Of a stretch of 64,000 nt of DNA, positions 53,501 through 64,000 are shown piece by piece. Location of the stretch: NCBI GenBank assembly GCA_964035015.1, contig CAXIUP010000007.1:275501-339500 (forward strand), written 5' to 3'. Every line of letters starts with the position of its first letter. Position 1 is the first letter of the stretch. The DNA is from Corallium rubrum (Eukaryota; Cnidaria; Anthozoa; Scleralcyonacea; Coralliidae). The notes beneath the pieces were generated by a model, which was given only the letters and a program-made list of their open reading frames with translations, made no database searches and had not been told where the DNA came from. The translations under genes were made by a program, and so were the position numbers.

Positions 53501-54867
53501 GCGCGGCGCGGCGCGGCGCGGCGCGGCGCGGCGCGGCGCGGCGCGGCGCGGCGCGGCGCGGCGCGGCGCGGCGCGGCGCGGCGCGGCGCGGCGCGGCGCG
53601 GCGCGGCGCGGCGCGGCGCGGCGCGGCGCGGCGCGGCGCGGCGCGCGGCGCGCGGCGCGGCGCGGCGCGCGCGCGCGCGGCGCGGCGCGGCGCGGCGCGG
53701 CGCGGCGCGGCGCGGCGCGGCGCGGCGCGGCGCGGCGCGGCGCGGCGCGGCGCGCGGCGCGGCGCGGCGCGCGCGCGGCGCGGCGCGGCGGCGCGCGCGG
53801 CGGCGCGGCGCGGCGCGGCGCGGCGCGGCGCGGCGCGGCGCGGCGCGGCGCGCGCGCGGCGCGGCGCGGCGCGGCGCGGCGCGGCGCGGCGCGGCGCGGC
53901 GCGGCGCGGCGCGGCGCGGCGCGGCGCGCGCGGCGCGACGCGGCGCGGCGCGGCGCGCGGCGCGGCGGCGCGGCGGCGCGGCGCGGCGCGGCGCGGCGCG
54001 GCGCGGCGCGGCGCGGCGCGGCGCGGCGCGGCGCGGCGCGGCGCGGCGCGGCGGCGGCGCGGCGCGGCGCGGCGCGGCGCGCGGCGCGGCGCGGCGCGCG
54101 GCGCGGCGCGGCGCGGCGCGGCGGCGCGGCGCGGCGCGGCGCGGCGCGGCGCGCGGCGCGGCGCGGCGCGGCGCGGCGGCGGCGCGGCGCGGCGCGGCGC
54201 GGCGCGGCGCGGCGCGGCGCGGCGCGGCGCGGCGCGGCGCGGCGCGGCGCGGCGCGGCGCGGCGCGGCGCGGCGCGCGGCGCGGCGCGGCGCGGCGCGGC
54301 GCGGCGCGGCGCGGCGCGGCGCGGCGCGGCGCGGCGCGCGGCGCGGCGGCGCGGCGCGGCGCGGCGCGGCGGCGCGGCGCGGCGCGGCGCGGCGCGGCGC
54401 GGCGCGGCGCGGCGCGGCGCGGCGCGGCGCGCGCGGCGCGGCGGCGGCGCGGCGGCGGCGGCGCGGCGCGGCGCGCGCGGCGCGGCGCGGCGCGGCGCGG
54501 CGCGGCGCGGCGCGGCGCGGCGCGCGGCGCGGCGCGGCGCTTATGACTTATGACTTATGACGCGGCGCGGCGCGCGCGGCGCGGCGCGGCGCGCGCGGCG
54601 CGGCGCGGCGCGGCGGCGCGGCGCGGCGCGGCGCGGCGCGGCGCGGCGCGGCGCGGCGCGGCGCGGCGCGGCGGCGGCGCGGCGCGCGGCGCGGCGGCGC
54701 GCGGCGCGGCGCGGCGCGGCGCGGCGCGGCGCGGCGGCGCGCGCGGCGCGGCGCGGCGCGAGCGCGGCGCGACGCGGCGCGGCGCGGCGCGGCGCGGCGC
54801 GGCGCGGCGCGCGGCGCGGCGCGACGCGGCGCGGCGGCGCGGCGCGGCGCGGCGGCGCGGCGCGGCG
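50551..54867. repeat. about 4.3 kb G+C-only satellite, unit GGCGC
   Basis: Almost every base is G or C. The base unit is the pentamer GGCGC, mixed with GC pairs and GACGC units that are commonest at the left and at 51380-52350. A more varied island with AACTTGCG words lies at about 53028-53385. Three TTATGAC heptamers interrupt it at 54541-54560. All long frames here (Ala/Arg/Pro or Gly repeats on every strand) are composition artefacts. Confidence 0.95.
53028..53385. repeat. GCAACTTGCGCAACGC island within the G+C block
   Basis: Words CAACTTGCG, GCAACGCG and GCATAACG recur irregularly among GGCGC units; this is the only part of the block with frequent A and T. Confidence 0.7.
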
Positions 54868-55025
54868 ACTTATGACTTATGACTTATGACTTATGACTTA
54901 TGACTTATGACTATGACTATGACTATGACTATGACTATGACTATGACTATGACTATGACTATGACTATGACTATGACTATGACTACTATGACTATGACTA
55001 TATGACTATATGGCTATGAGTATAT
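54868..55025. repeat. TTATGAC and ACTATG arrays right of the G+C block
   Basis: About six TTATGAC heptamers (54868-54908) are followed by about sixteen ACTATG hexamers to 55000 and a short TATGACTATA stretch, mirroring the repeats on the left side of the G+C block. Confidence 0.9.
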
Positions 55026-55111
55026 GACTATAACTAAAATCTTAGATGTGCCTAAATAAGATTTTATAGCCGAGGAAACTTCATTCTATACCGGACCATC
55101 TATCTGGAAAC

Positions 55112-55975
55112 ATGTCCTACGTTTGTCAAGTTTGCGGTGAATCGTATGCTAATTTAAGTAACCGTCTCCGTCACATGAAGAGTGCGCACAGTAATAAACC
55201 CAATGGTCAAGCAGCTCCTCTTTGTCAGCGGATCCACAATCATGCAACATCCATTTACGTGCATCGTAGCAGGGTGTACCCAAAGTGGCAAGACTGTATG
55301 GGTGGAAACTTATGGAGAACACCAAAACTACGATTAATCCTCCTCCCGAACGTATCATCTGGTGTTATGGGCAATGGCAACCCATGTATTTAGAATGAAC
55401 TATACCTGGTCTTGGATTCTACGAGGGGTATACCCTCCGACATTGACTCTGATAATTTTCTTGAAATCTCTCAACGTAAACCTGATTGTTCTCGATGATC
55501 TTACGGCACAGTCAAAGGGAGATAAACGTATTGCTGATTTGTTTACAAGGGGGAGTCAACACCGGAATTTGTCTGTAATCTATGTTCAAATATATTCCAT
55601 CAAGGCAAAGAAACGAGAAACATTATCCTCAATGCCCACTATATAGTGCTCTTCAAATCTTCTCGGGACAAGCAACAAGTTTCTATTCTGGCACAGCAAG
55701 TTAACCCAAGTTAACCAGTTCAAGGGTTTATGAAAACATGCGAAAAAGCAACAAGCCGCCCTCACAGTTATCTTATGCTTGATTTAAAACCGACTACGAT
55801 GACCAGCATCGTCTCAAGACTAATGTCTTAATTACCTGGAGAAAACGATATTTTGACGTCATATTTTACGAAACAATCTTATTAACAGTGGCCTGTCTTG
55901 AACGCTATGTATAACTCCGATCGGAACTTGCTCAAGTCAATAACTCTTCCAGCCTCTGACCCTTAACTGTGATAT
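55112..55975 (+). pseudogene. zinc finger plus A32-like packaging ATPase remnant, copy 2
   Basis: ATG at 55112 opens a C2H2 finger (YVCQVCGESYANLSNRLRHM then KSAH). In another frame, near 55245-55310, MQHPFTCIVAGCTQSGKTVW carries a Walker A motif (GCTQSGKT). PPPERIIWCYGQWQPMY follows near 55345, then a Walker B-like LIVLDDL near 55480 and FTRGSQHRNLSVIY near 55550. At least three frame changes show decay. It is collinear, unlike copy 1, and so shows the original layout: a finger upstream of, or fused to, the ATPase. Neither part is near other capsid genes here. Confidence 0.65.
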
Positions 55976-55989
55976 CCCATATCTGGTAC

Positions 55990-56800
55990 GATTTTGTCAA
56001 GTCCATGTACTCGTGACATTTGCGAGGTTGCTATCAACATTTTTTTCCCGTTTTCTTTTCATTTAGTGAGAGATTCGAGTCTGATGCCCAGGCTTCGAGT
56101 GTCGTCATAGTTCTCTTTAGTTCCTCTTCGCAATCATGGAGGTTTGGGTTTGTTTGTTTTTTTAGGGGTATAACAATAATTTTGGGGTTTTTTTGTTTTA
56201 GGGGCATTATACCGGTACAATGTAGTGTTATCTGCATACTGAAAACATGAACAACCTAAATCTGTTTTTAAGTCATTCACATACAGATTGAGGAGTAAAG
56301 GCCCTAGGATAGATCCCGGTGGCACTTCGAATTCTAGTCAACTAACTCTGATTGTTTCTCATTGATTTGAACGAACTGTTGTCTACCAGTTAAGTAATTG
56401 AACACCCAACATAGCGCGGTACGCAAAAAACCAACGTCGTGCAACTTCTTTAGCACAGTGGCGTAGTTTACGGTGTCGAACGCTTTTGAAAAATCCGGCA
56501 GGAAAAGCAATGAGCGTAACTTCTCCTTTCTTTATTGCACTAATGATATCGTCCTTGGTCGAGTGGCCTTTACGATATCCAGAGATATCACTGTGGAAGA
56601 CATCTTCTCGTTCTATATATTCGAGTATCTGTTTGAGAACGGGGCGCGCGTAAACTTTACATAAGGCTGGTAGGATTGCAATCGGTCCAAAATCATCTGA
56701 CTCCACTAGACCCTTCAGCATGGCGACAAGACATATGTGGCTAAAGAGTATTGGACTACTAAGGCGCATGCGCACGCGTCAATGCCCTGCCGCAGCAGTC
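55990..56800 (-). pseudogene. CR1-like LINE reverse transcriptase remnant
   Basis: On the minus strand, FGPIAILPALCKVYARPVLK and DISGYRKGHSTKDDI (56530-56700) match the RT fingers and palm start, PPGSILGPLLLNLYVNDL lies near 56270-56325, and a damaged catalytic YAD motif near 56240. LSLNEKKT follows near 56040. Frames shift between pieces, so it is dead. Confidence 0.7.
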
Positions 56801-56879
56801 CGAACCATGGCCACCCACCCCATTTTTTAATCTTTAGTTTATTATTTGTTATCATGCCATCATCGGCAACAGACACCAC

Positions 56880-57330
56880 AACATCGTATTCCACAGCGAT
56901 TACTAATTACTCGGGCTACCTGTGGTAGGCCGACTCTAAGTTTCGGCTCGGTTTCTGCAGTGTTTGTATTTTTTTCTGTGTCACAAAATTGCATTTTTGC
57001 ACATTTTACTTCCGCTACTATTCATGCTCCCAGTGAGGCCGTGAGACATGAAAGTTCTTTGCTCCTTTTGCTTTTGGAGTTCGACAATTAGTTGAACAAC
57101 TTTGCCTTTTGATAAGATGTTCTTGAATGTTGTTGGTAGATTTTTAAAGTGACTGACTGACTTTGTAGTTTAACAGTGATCAGATGTGGCTGACAACTGT
57201 CTCGATCGTAAATATGTTCAACAGTGTGAAGTATGCACCGTATTCAGCAGGCTCCGCGTACTAGCCAGTAGCCCAAGTGAGCGCCTGACCCAGGCATCTT
57301 GTTAGCATTCTATTTGACGCTTGAAAAGTT
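56880..57330. repeat. dispersed repeat, partner of 60060-61040
   Basis: CTCGGGC(T/G)ACCTGTGGT(A/C)GGCCGA and AGTAGCCC(A/G)AGTGA(G/A)CGCCT occur in both stretches in the same order and direction, as two diverged copies of one element. Confidence 0.55.
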
Positions 57331-57387
57331 CGACACGGACAGGTCATGCTAAAGAACGCTATATATACAGTGTGTAATTATAGTTAC

Positions 57388-57498
57388 CTCTCGCACATCT
57401 CGTTGAAAATTGAAAAAGCATCAGAGCCTTCAGATAAAAGGCTGTTCTTGAACTGTTGAATAAATTCAGTTTCATCAGTGGAGGATAATTCGGTGCTT
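57388..57498 (-). CDS. probable 5' exon of the ZNFX1-like gene
   Basis: Minus-strand exon of 111 bases between acceptor TTATGTTTTAG and donor GTAACT, with 1 leading base, 36 open codons and 2 trailing bases. It reads STELSSTDETEFIQQFKNSL and ends FSIFNEMCE. The trailing AG plus the leading A of the exon at 19120 gives Arg and an uninterrupted frame. The peptide is helical but not diagnostic, so the link across 38 kb of repeats is inference from strand, phase and border quality. Confidence 0.4.
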
Positions 57499-57754
57499 CT
57501 AAAACATAAACGAGTTTTACGTTACAATAAAGATATATATAAAGTTATTTATAGCGTTTGAACCATTGGTACGTTATTTTTTAATTTTTTATTATGTATT
57601 AGTATTCTTCATGTAAGTTTGACAAACTTTTAAATTTTCCACCAATATTTACTGCAGTATAATCATTAAATAACTCCAAATGCATGGTACCTCATTTTCA
57701 ATATTCCCATTTTGGATCCAAAGCTCAACACAACTTACGACCTGTCTCATAATA

Positions 57755-58725
57755 GGGGAGTTCAAGGTTTTTTTCGCCATACTGCAAGGGGTGCAAAACC
57801 ATTGGGGCGAGCGCGCGGCCATGCCTATTTATCCTTGTTAAAATCATGGCGAAACTAGCGAAGCAAGAAGGATATCGCATCGGCTTTTGTCGAATTCGTC
57901 TTTAATCGTCGTCTGGATAGCTTTTCTGTGGTCTGGTATGTTCGTTCTTTGATTTTAGACCATTATCGCTGATAACCAACGCGTAGAAACGCTATAATAC
58001 GAAAGTTTCCTCAACTGAGTGTGAAACACTGAAATGTGACGTTTGACAGTCTAAGATAAAAATACGAATCTCGCCTGCCGTAATTACCGTCGATCGGTCG
58101 ATATTCCCTTCTGTTTCAGCCAGGTTTGGTGTATGAGAATTTAAGAATTGAGATCCAGTGAAAAGACCGCTCGCTGATTTAGTTATAATAAGTGCAAAGG
58201 ACAATCGTTTCTTAAAATATTAACTTGGGGGAAAACCACTTTCCACCATGTTCATATCAACAAATACGTCATTTCCGTCACCAGGTGTTGCGGTGCACAT
58301 CGTACGAAAACAATTTGTAAATTTTGGCCGCCAAATATGCACCTTTAACAACCATTTCTACAAATATCTTGCACGATTTGGTGAGAATATACAATGTTTA
58401 GATAGGATACTTAAAATACGGCTTTTTTGTTCCAACGGCTGTTTCCTCCCTTTTCCTATTATTGAATCTATGTTGATCAATCAGCTCGCATGCGAGCCCA
58501 CAATACTTTAGGCTGCGGTGTAATGAATTTGCTTGAATTTTAATACACGAAGTATTTGCTAACTTGCCAAGCCCCGTACGAGTTGAAAATCCAGCCATCC
58601 AAAGCCATCCAGGTTTGTGAATTGATTCATAAGTTGTCAAAGATAAGACGTTCAGTAAATATAACTCATACTTGACTTCTCTGCTCCCTGTGTTGCAATA
58701 TGGCGAAAAAACCCTTGAACTCCCC
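57755..58725. mobile_element. TA-flanked MITE (Tc1/mariner-like)
   Basis: Inverted ends GGGGAGTTCAAGG(T/G)TTTTTTC and the complement are flanked by TA at 57753-57754 and 58726-58727. The inverted match continues through GCCATA(C/T)TGCAA. 971 bases with no transposase; the two short frames are not convincing. Confidence 0.75.
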
Positions 58726-58727
58726 TA

Positions 58728-61700
58728 TTGCCCTAGGTAACGTATGCGTCTCAATGATCAAACTTTTCAATAAAACTTTCTGAGCCTAAACTCAACGGAA
58801 AATCGCAGTATCAAACAAACTGAATATCTCAACAACGAAACAAGGAAATGAATAACTGCAAAAGATGTTACTTTGTCTTTCTAAGCGTTCTTTCAAATGA
58901 GACAGACTTACTTTTCGTTTTATAGGCACTTTAAGAAACCTTACTAAATTTTTCAGTAAATAGCTAAATCCGTTCTTCAGCAAAACTTAGCATTCTTTTA
59001 ACAAACGAAGCAATTTAACTGATCCCAAAATTCTGTGTCCGGTACAAAATGTGGCTGATGTATTCTGTTTCGGTTCAAAAAGTTAAGGGCCAAATTTTAA
59101 TTTAAGATGTTGTTGAGGGCAAATTAAAAAGTTTGGGCAACGCCTTAATTACTATTGGTCAAAACGTTCAAACATCCAAATTTCCCATGGGAACGTGTCA
59201 AATTGCGTAACAATCAAACTTTTCGATAAAATTTTCTAAATCTACATGTAAGCTCAACCAAAAATCGAAGTTTGCAAATTAAACATCGTGACATCACATG
59301 TGCCTAATCACATATCTCTTAGTTCCTATCATTTCTCGAAGGAAGCATGCGATTGCATATTTGAACATGTAGATTTTCAAGTAAAATTATGTAAGTTATG
59401 TAAAATCAATTAAACGAAAAACTCATAATTATAATTATAATTATAATAGACTAACTTCCTCTGCAGGCAACTCGGGAGGCTGGGAACAAGGGGAATTCAG
59501 GGGAGTTGCCCGCCAAAACTCAACATATATTTTTCTCGCGCATGTTTTCGCGCATCGTGAATTTTGAGTTTTAAAGGAGGGGAGGTAACTTTCAGTTTAA
59601 TTTGGTATTGGGGGAGGACTGTGGCGTTCTGAAACAGTTACCAAATTTAAACCAAAGATTTGGACAAATATGACACAAAGGTTGATGCTCTCTGCGTTTT
59701 TTTAATGTTCGTTAAGACGTCACTGGTTGTTAATGTTGAAGCCGTGTCAAAATCTATAAATCGTACACTTTGCACAGCAGTTAGACTGTTTTAAAAGTGT
59801 AACGTTCTGGTATTTGTTCGAGCGCTGCATAATTGGTTTGATTCTGATTTCTTTTCAGTTCATAAAGATTTGAGCTTGTGCCAGCTTATCTCAATGCCTG
59901 AGTGGGGCTAAGCTTTTATTTTTCTTTTAGATTTGCTTTAGTGCAGACTGAAATTAAATTCAATATTGTTTACTTCTAAAGGGGAAATTTCCAACTGTCA
60001 AAAAAAATTACTTCAATGGCCAATGGCCTGCATCTTCTTTTGATATATAGATAGAATTTCACACTCGTCAATTATCACTCGGGCGACCTGTGGTCGGCCG
60101 AGTTATTCTGTGGTCGAAGTTTCGGCGTTTTGTTTGGGGGGGGGGGGTCCACAAAATGGCATTATTGCATCATCCCGTCACGTCTTGCGAAACTGTAAGG
60201 CGTGCTCGATTTTCGATTTTTCGAGTTCTTTCTTTTCGACAGCTTTGCCTTGATCGAGTTGGGTTGAGGTGATTTCCGCGGTATTAGTGAATTCATCAGT
60301 AGTTGATCAGTAATGTTGCTGACAAGGTTTGTCCATGAAGACAGAATAGACGAGTATATTTAACAGACGGGAGAAAATTTTCAAAATGCCGTGTTGACAT
60401 CAGTACCTAGGAAGCCTTGACTTGACTCTTGAGGACTAGAGGTACAAGAAAGAGCTACATAATATCAAAGAACATATACGTACTGTTTACCTAGTATTAA
60501 ACGCCTTGCTGCTTGGTCCAACAACTACGAAACACATATGGTAGGCACCGAATAATGCCAAAAATACGTTTAGATGTATTAGTCGTTTCCCTATCATGAA
60601 GGTGTCGTATTACATTCGGAAATGTGTTTCAAAAATGCATACGATTTATTGGTACGATTTACATGAATTCTATATCGGAACCATCGCTTGAATCTGCCAA
60701 ATTCAGCACTATAGGTTTTGTGGTTTTGTCTAGTCCACTGAAAGTATTAAGATCGTTTAATTATTCGTCTAAACGGGCTTGTTGTTTACACCAAACCTCT
60801 TCATGGAACCAAGTACTTCATATAAGACCATATATAGAGAATTTGTGTCGAGCGCCCTTCTGATCATGAGAGTTTTATACTTTTTAACAAACACTTAATA
60901 TGCACACGCTGTTCCTCAGGTTTTCTAGATGTGCGAAGACTGCGCCAATATTTGCAGAAATCAGTAGCCCGAGTGAACGCCTAAGCAGGCGTCTTTTTAC
61001 TCTGAAGATGTTGCAAGATTAGCAACGAAACGTTAGTAAACTTATTTTAAAATGTTTTGACTTTGTTATTTATGGCTTTGCATTTAAGAATTTTGAGCTG
61101 AGCTGGGTTCTTATCTTTATAATTCTTTTGAAATGGTTATTTTCTTACTTCTTGCATTTCTCCAAAATGATTAACGAAACAATAGGTCAACTTTCACGGT
61201 CTTTGGTCCACCTATACAATAGTCTATCTCCACTTCTATGACTTGAGCACATACTTTACAACATGCATACATCAATTATTAAAGTTCATTTTTTCCAGCA
61301 TTCTGATTGCGCAAGCATGCAGTCCTCACATGGTGGTCTGAAAATTATGTTTCCCACATAACCCAATTGCTATTTGTTGGGCAATTAACTATTATTATTT
61401 TTCCATCAGAAAAAATATAAAAACCAGAGGTTGATGGTCAGGTCAATTAATTTATCTTTGTTGTTTTCAGTTTTTCTTTATTTAAGACAATATTGATTGA
61501 CATTTTTGTCATATGTCTTGATAACAAAACACTTACTGGTTTCTTGGGGTCACAAAACACATTGTTTTCCTTTGTGCCAGTAAACAAGTATTTATTATTA
61601 TCTGTACATTTATAGAGCATTACAGCACTTAGTATTAAATCTATCTTTAGAACATAATTATAGTGTTACAGTATTTAACTACCCGCAGGAAAATGACAGC

Positions 61701-62990
61701 ACTGCAATTTGACTGCGTTTTAAATTAACTTTTTCTTGTCTGCCAGTCAATATGCAGTTAATGAGCAGACAAAACGCAGTTAAAGTGCATATAATCCTTG
61801 ACTGTAAGCGCTGCAGTTTGACGGCGCAGACAACGCCAGTGATATCCAGTGTCGAGAAGTCGAACTGCAGACAAGTTGAAGTTATGGCAGTCATGTTTTT
61901 TGTCGTTTTTATCTGCCAAAGCTGCGAATTGTCTACACTGTTTAATCAAGCCGCCCAAGTGCCTTGCTCAACCGGCGACGACCTTCATGGCAGCATTTTT
62001 AACCACTCTACAATCTATTTCTTTGCAAGAAGAATTCTTAGTGGTTTAAGTTTCCTTCTTGGATATTCTCGAAAACGTTAAATTTCTGAACTTTAAGAGT
62101 TTGAGTCGAATATAACACGCGGGAGACGGCATATTTTATCCGTGTCATCGGTTGTTACTTTGCAAGTATATAATATAGAACTATTAGAATTTATATTCTT
62201 TACTGAACGTATCACACAAAATCTTATATTTTTTGAGTAAACTGAAACTTTCCCCAGGCAATCTGGTTGGGATGCAATTTCGGGTAGAACTAACGCCAGT
62301 GTAAACGCGGCTTAAGTGGCGACATTTTTTCGAACAGATTAACAAGGAAGATAAGACTGATAACATGCAGTTACTTGTTATAGAGTATAGGGGATAGTGT
62401 TTCTTTCACAAACATGTAAGCTATAGGCGTCGTTATACTCTTTTACAATATTTCACAATGCCAAGCAACATAACTGATGTAGCCAAGACCTAACGAATCA
62501 ACGGATCAATTTACACAACGTGTCCGCCCGGTGATAGCTATACGGACGTCACCCACAGTACCAGCAAGAAACCAAAGCAAAGAAAGAAGTCGGCGCTTAT
62601 TTTCTCAATTGAAACCGTGTAATCAATCCAAAGAGTTTCAACTTGCCAACGCAACGGCTTCTGTGAACGCTGAGGGCAGAAAATGGAACGCTAAAGTTTA
62701 TTCGAGTCAGCGGTGAGTTCACTTCAGCTATATGTTTTTCCATTTTCCACCCTGTGTCCCTATACAACTACATGTCACATGTTTTTTAATCTCCATCGTA
62801 CTTACTATTAAAACATAACCTTTTTGTGGTTTATAACCAACTGTGTATTTAATAATTTTCACGCAATTTTGTTGCGCGACAGAATTCAACAAAATTCTTA
62901 CCACCTAAATCAGCACCTAAATCGAAGCAAACTCCACTTAAATAAAAATGGAACTTCTAGATTAGCTCGTAATTTTACAGATTTTATTTA
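58728..62990. other. non-coding, AT-rich; only dispersed repeat traces
   Basis: No gene recognised. 60060-61040 is the second copy of the repeat at 56880-57330. Words CTGCAGTTTGACGG.. / GCAGTTAAAGTGCATATAAT near 61700-61860 suggest another MITE. Short frames at 61752-62081 and 62531-62716 match nothing I know. Confidence 0.5.
60491..60597 (-). CDS. possible signal-peptide-like first exon
   Basis: A minus frame from ATG at 60597 reads MIGKRLIHLNVFLALFGAYH and ends at a GTAAAC donor. A basic start and a hydrophobic core fit a signal or anchor sequence. No partner exon was identified, so this may be chance. Confidence 0.15.
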
Positions 62991-63012
62991 TCATAAAGAT
63001 TAGGAAGTTGCC

Positions 63013-64000
63013 ATGTGGGAGTCCAATACTTCTGTGCTGCCGGGGCCCTACGACAATGACGGGTCACTCAATGTCGATTATAGCTCAGTCTTTGGCCGTG
63101 GCTTGGTGATGGCTTCCCTAAATATAAATAGCCTATTAGCACATATTGACGAACTACGAGTATTTTTAAGTAATGTCAAGATTGACATACTCTCAATTAA
63201 TGAAACTAAATTAGACTCCACCATCGAAAATAACGAAGTTTATATATCTGGTTTTGAAATAGTCAGAAATGATAGGAAAATAAATGGTCGGAATGGAGGT
63301 GGAGTCTGTTGTTATCTGCGAAATAATTTGAACTATACCGTTCGTGACGACTTGCTTTCTGACAATCTCGAATGTTTAATTGTTGAAATCACCAAACCAC
63401 GATCCAAACCTTTCATAGTTATTACATGGTATAGACCACCATAATGAATTCGAGGAATTAATAAGGAAAATTGATGCGGGGGACCTGGAATTCTACATGT
63501 TAGGTGATATAAATGTGAACCTTATGCCAGGTATCACTTCGGTAAATAGTTCAAAACTAAATAACATATTTGATATTTACGGATTAAACCAATTGATTAC
63601 CGAACCCACACGAACTACTCTGAACTCCAGTACCCTACTTGACTTTGCATTACGAATTCGCCCATTAAAATAATAAATAGTGGAGTTGTCGAACTTGCAA
63701 TAAGTGATCATGCGCTCGTTTTTATGACACGTAAGGTCCATTATGAACGTACAAGAGCGAAAATAATTGAAACTCGTAATCTAAAAAACTTTAACAAAGA
63801 TAATTTTCTAAGAGATTTGGAGCAAAAGACGTGGAATGATGTTAATCTTGATGATGACCCTAACGATATGTGGACCAGATGGAAAGGCTTTCTAATGGAA
63901 GCCATCGATAAACATGCACCTCTTAGATCCAAACGAGTCGGCAATAAAAACTCTCCTTTGATCACGGGTCAGCTATTGCGTGAAATGCATAAAAGAGATT
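63013..64000 (+). pseudogene. LINE ORF2 endonuclease region, runs off the window
   Basis: The first frame (63013-63444) has MASLNINSLLAHIDELRVFL, LSINETKLDS and GGGVCCYLR, the start of a CR1-like APE endonuclease, and ends after TWYRPP. Frame changes near 63442 and 63650 separate it from LGDINVNL and from LAISDHALVFM (63700), which holds the final catalytic Asp-His. The RT would begin beyond 64000. The family is related to, but distinct from, the element at 45386-50155. Confidence 0.75.

Noticed and set aside
50531-54889. Very long open frames (up to 947 codons) encoding Ala/Arg/Pro or Gly/Ala/Arg repeats on both strands
   Set aside because: They exist only because the sequence has almost no A or T and so no stops; several frames on both strands are open at once and none has a domain.

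Overview
This window looks like AT-rich animal nuclear DNA, most likely from a cnidarian or a similar early-branching marine invertebrate. That assignment is an inference from the repeat families present: a Polinton/Maverick with this capsid type, a Penelope-like element, CR1/L2-type LINEs, hAT, piggyBac and foldback MITEs. No rRNA, intact tRNA, CRISPR array or bacterial operon was seen.

Host gene. Eight short minus-strand exons were read by eye (1352-1438, 1679-1764, 5875-6009, 9602-about 9735, 12892-13072, 16291-16586, 18902-19120, 57388-57498). They have GT..AG borders, and codon phase fits at every junction that could be tested. From recall of the family, their translations resemble the N-terminal part of ZNFX1, an antiviral / small-RNA SF1 helicase. 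The helicase core would lie left of the window. The introns are full of mobile DNA; if the 57388 exon belongs to the same gene, one intron is about 38 kb.

Mobile DNA inside the gene. From left to right: a broken Penelope-like element (1.8-5.2 kb); MITEs and a truncated LINE nested in a TATGG array (9.1-12.7 kb); hairpin and foldback elements (13.8-18.3 kb); and a near-complete Polinton (20980-40623) with about 0.6-0.7 kb terminal inverted repeats. The Polinton encodes a packaging ATPase, major capsid protein (broken), penton-like protein, chromodomain integrase (broken), protein-primed DNA polymerase B (broken and split by an hAT-type MITE), a deoxynucleoside kinase, a lectin-fold protein, a zinc-finger nuclease and several small membrane proteins. 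Most of its start codons sit on a TATA-like motif with consensus near TTAGTATA(TA)ATG. No maturation protease was found.

Right part. Two decayed copies of a different A32-type packaging ATPase (42.6-44.1 kb minus; 55.1-56.0 kb plus) flank a large simple-sequence block. That block holds TATGAC-type arrays, a CR1 element whose ORF2 lacks the reverse-transcriptase core, and about 4.3 kb of almost pure G+C sequence built on GGCGC. The last 8 kb hold LINE remnants, a TA-flanked MITE and little else.
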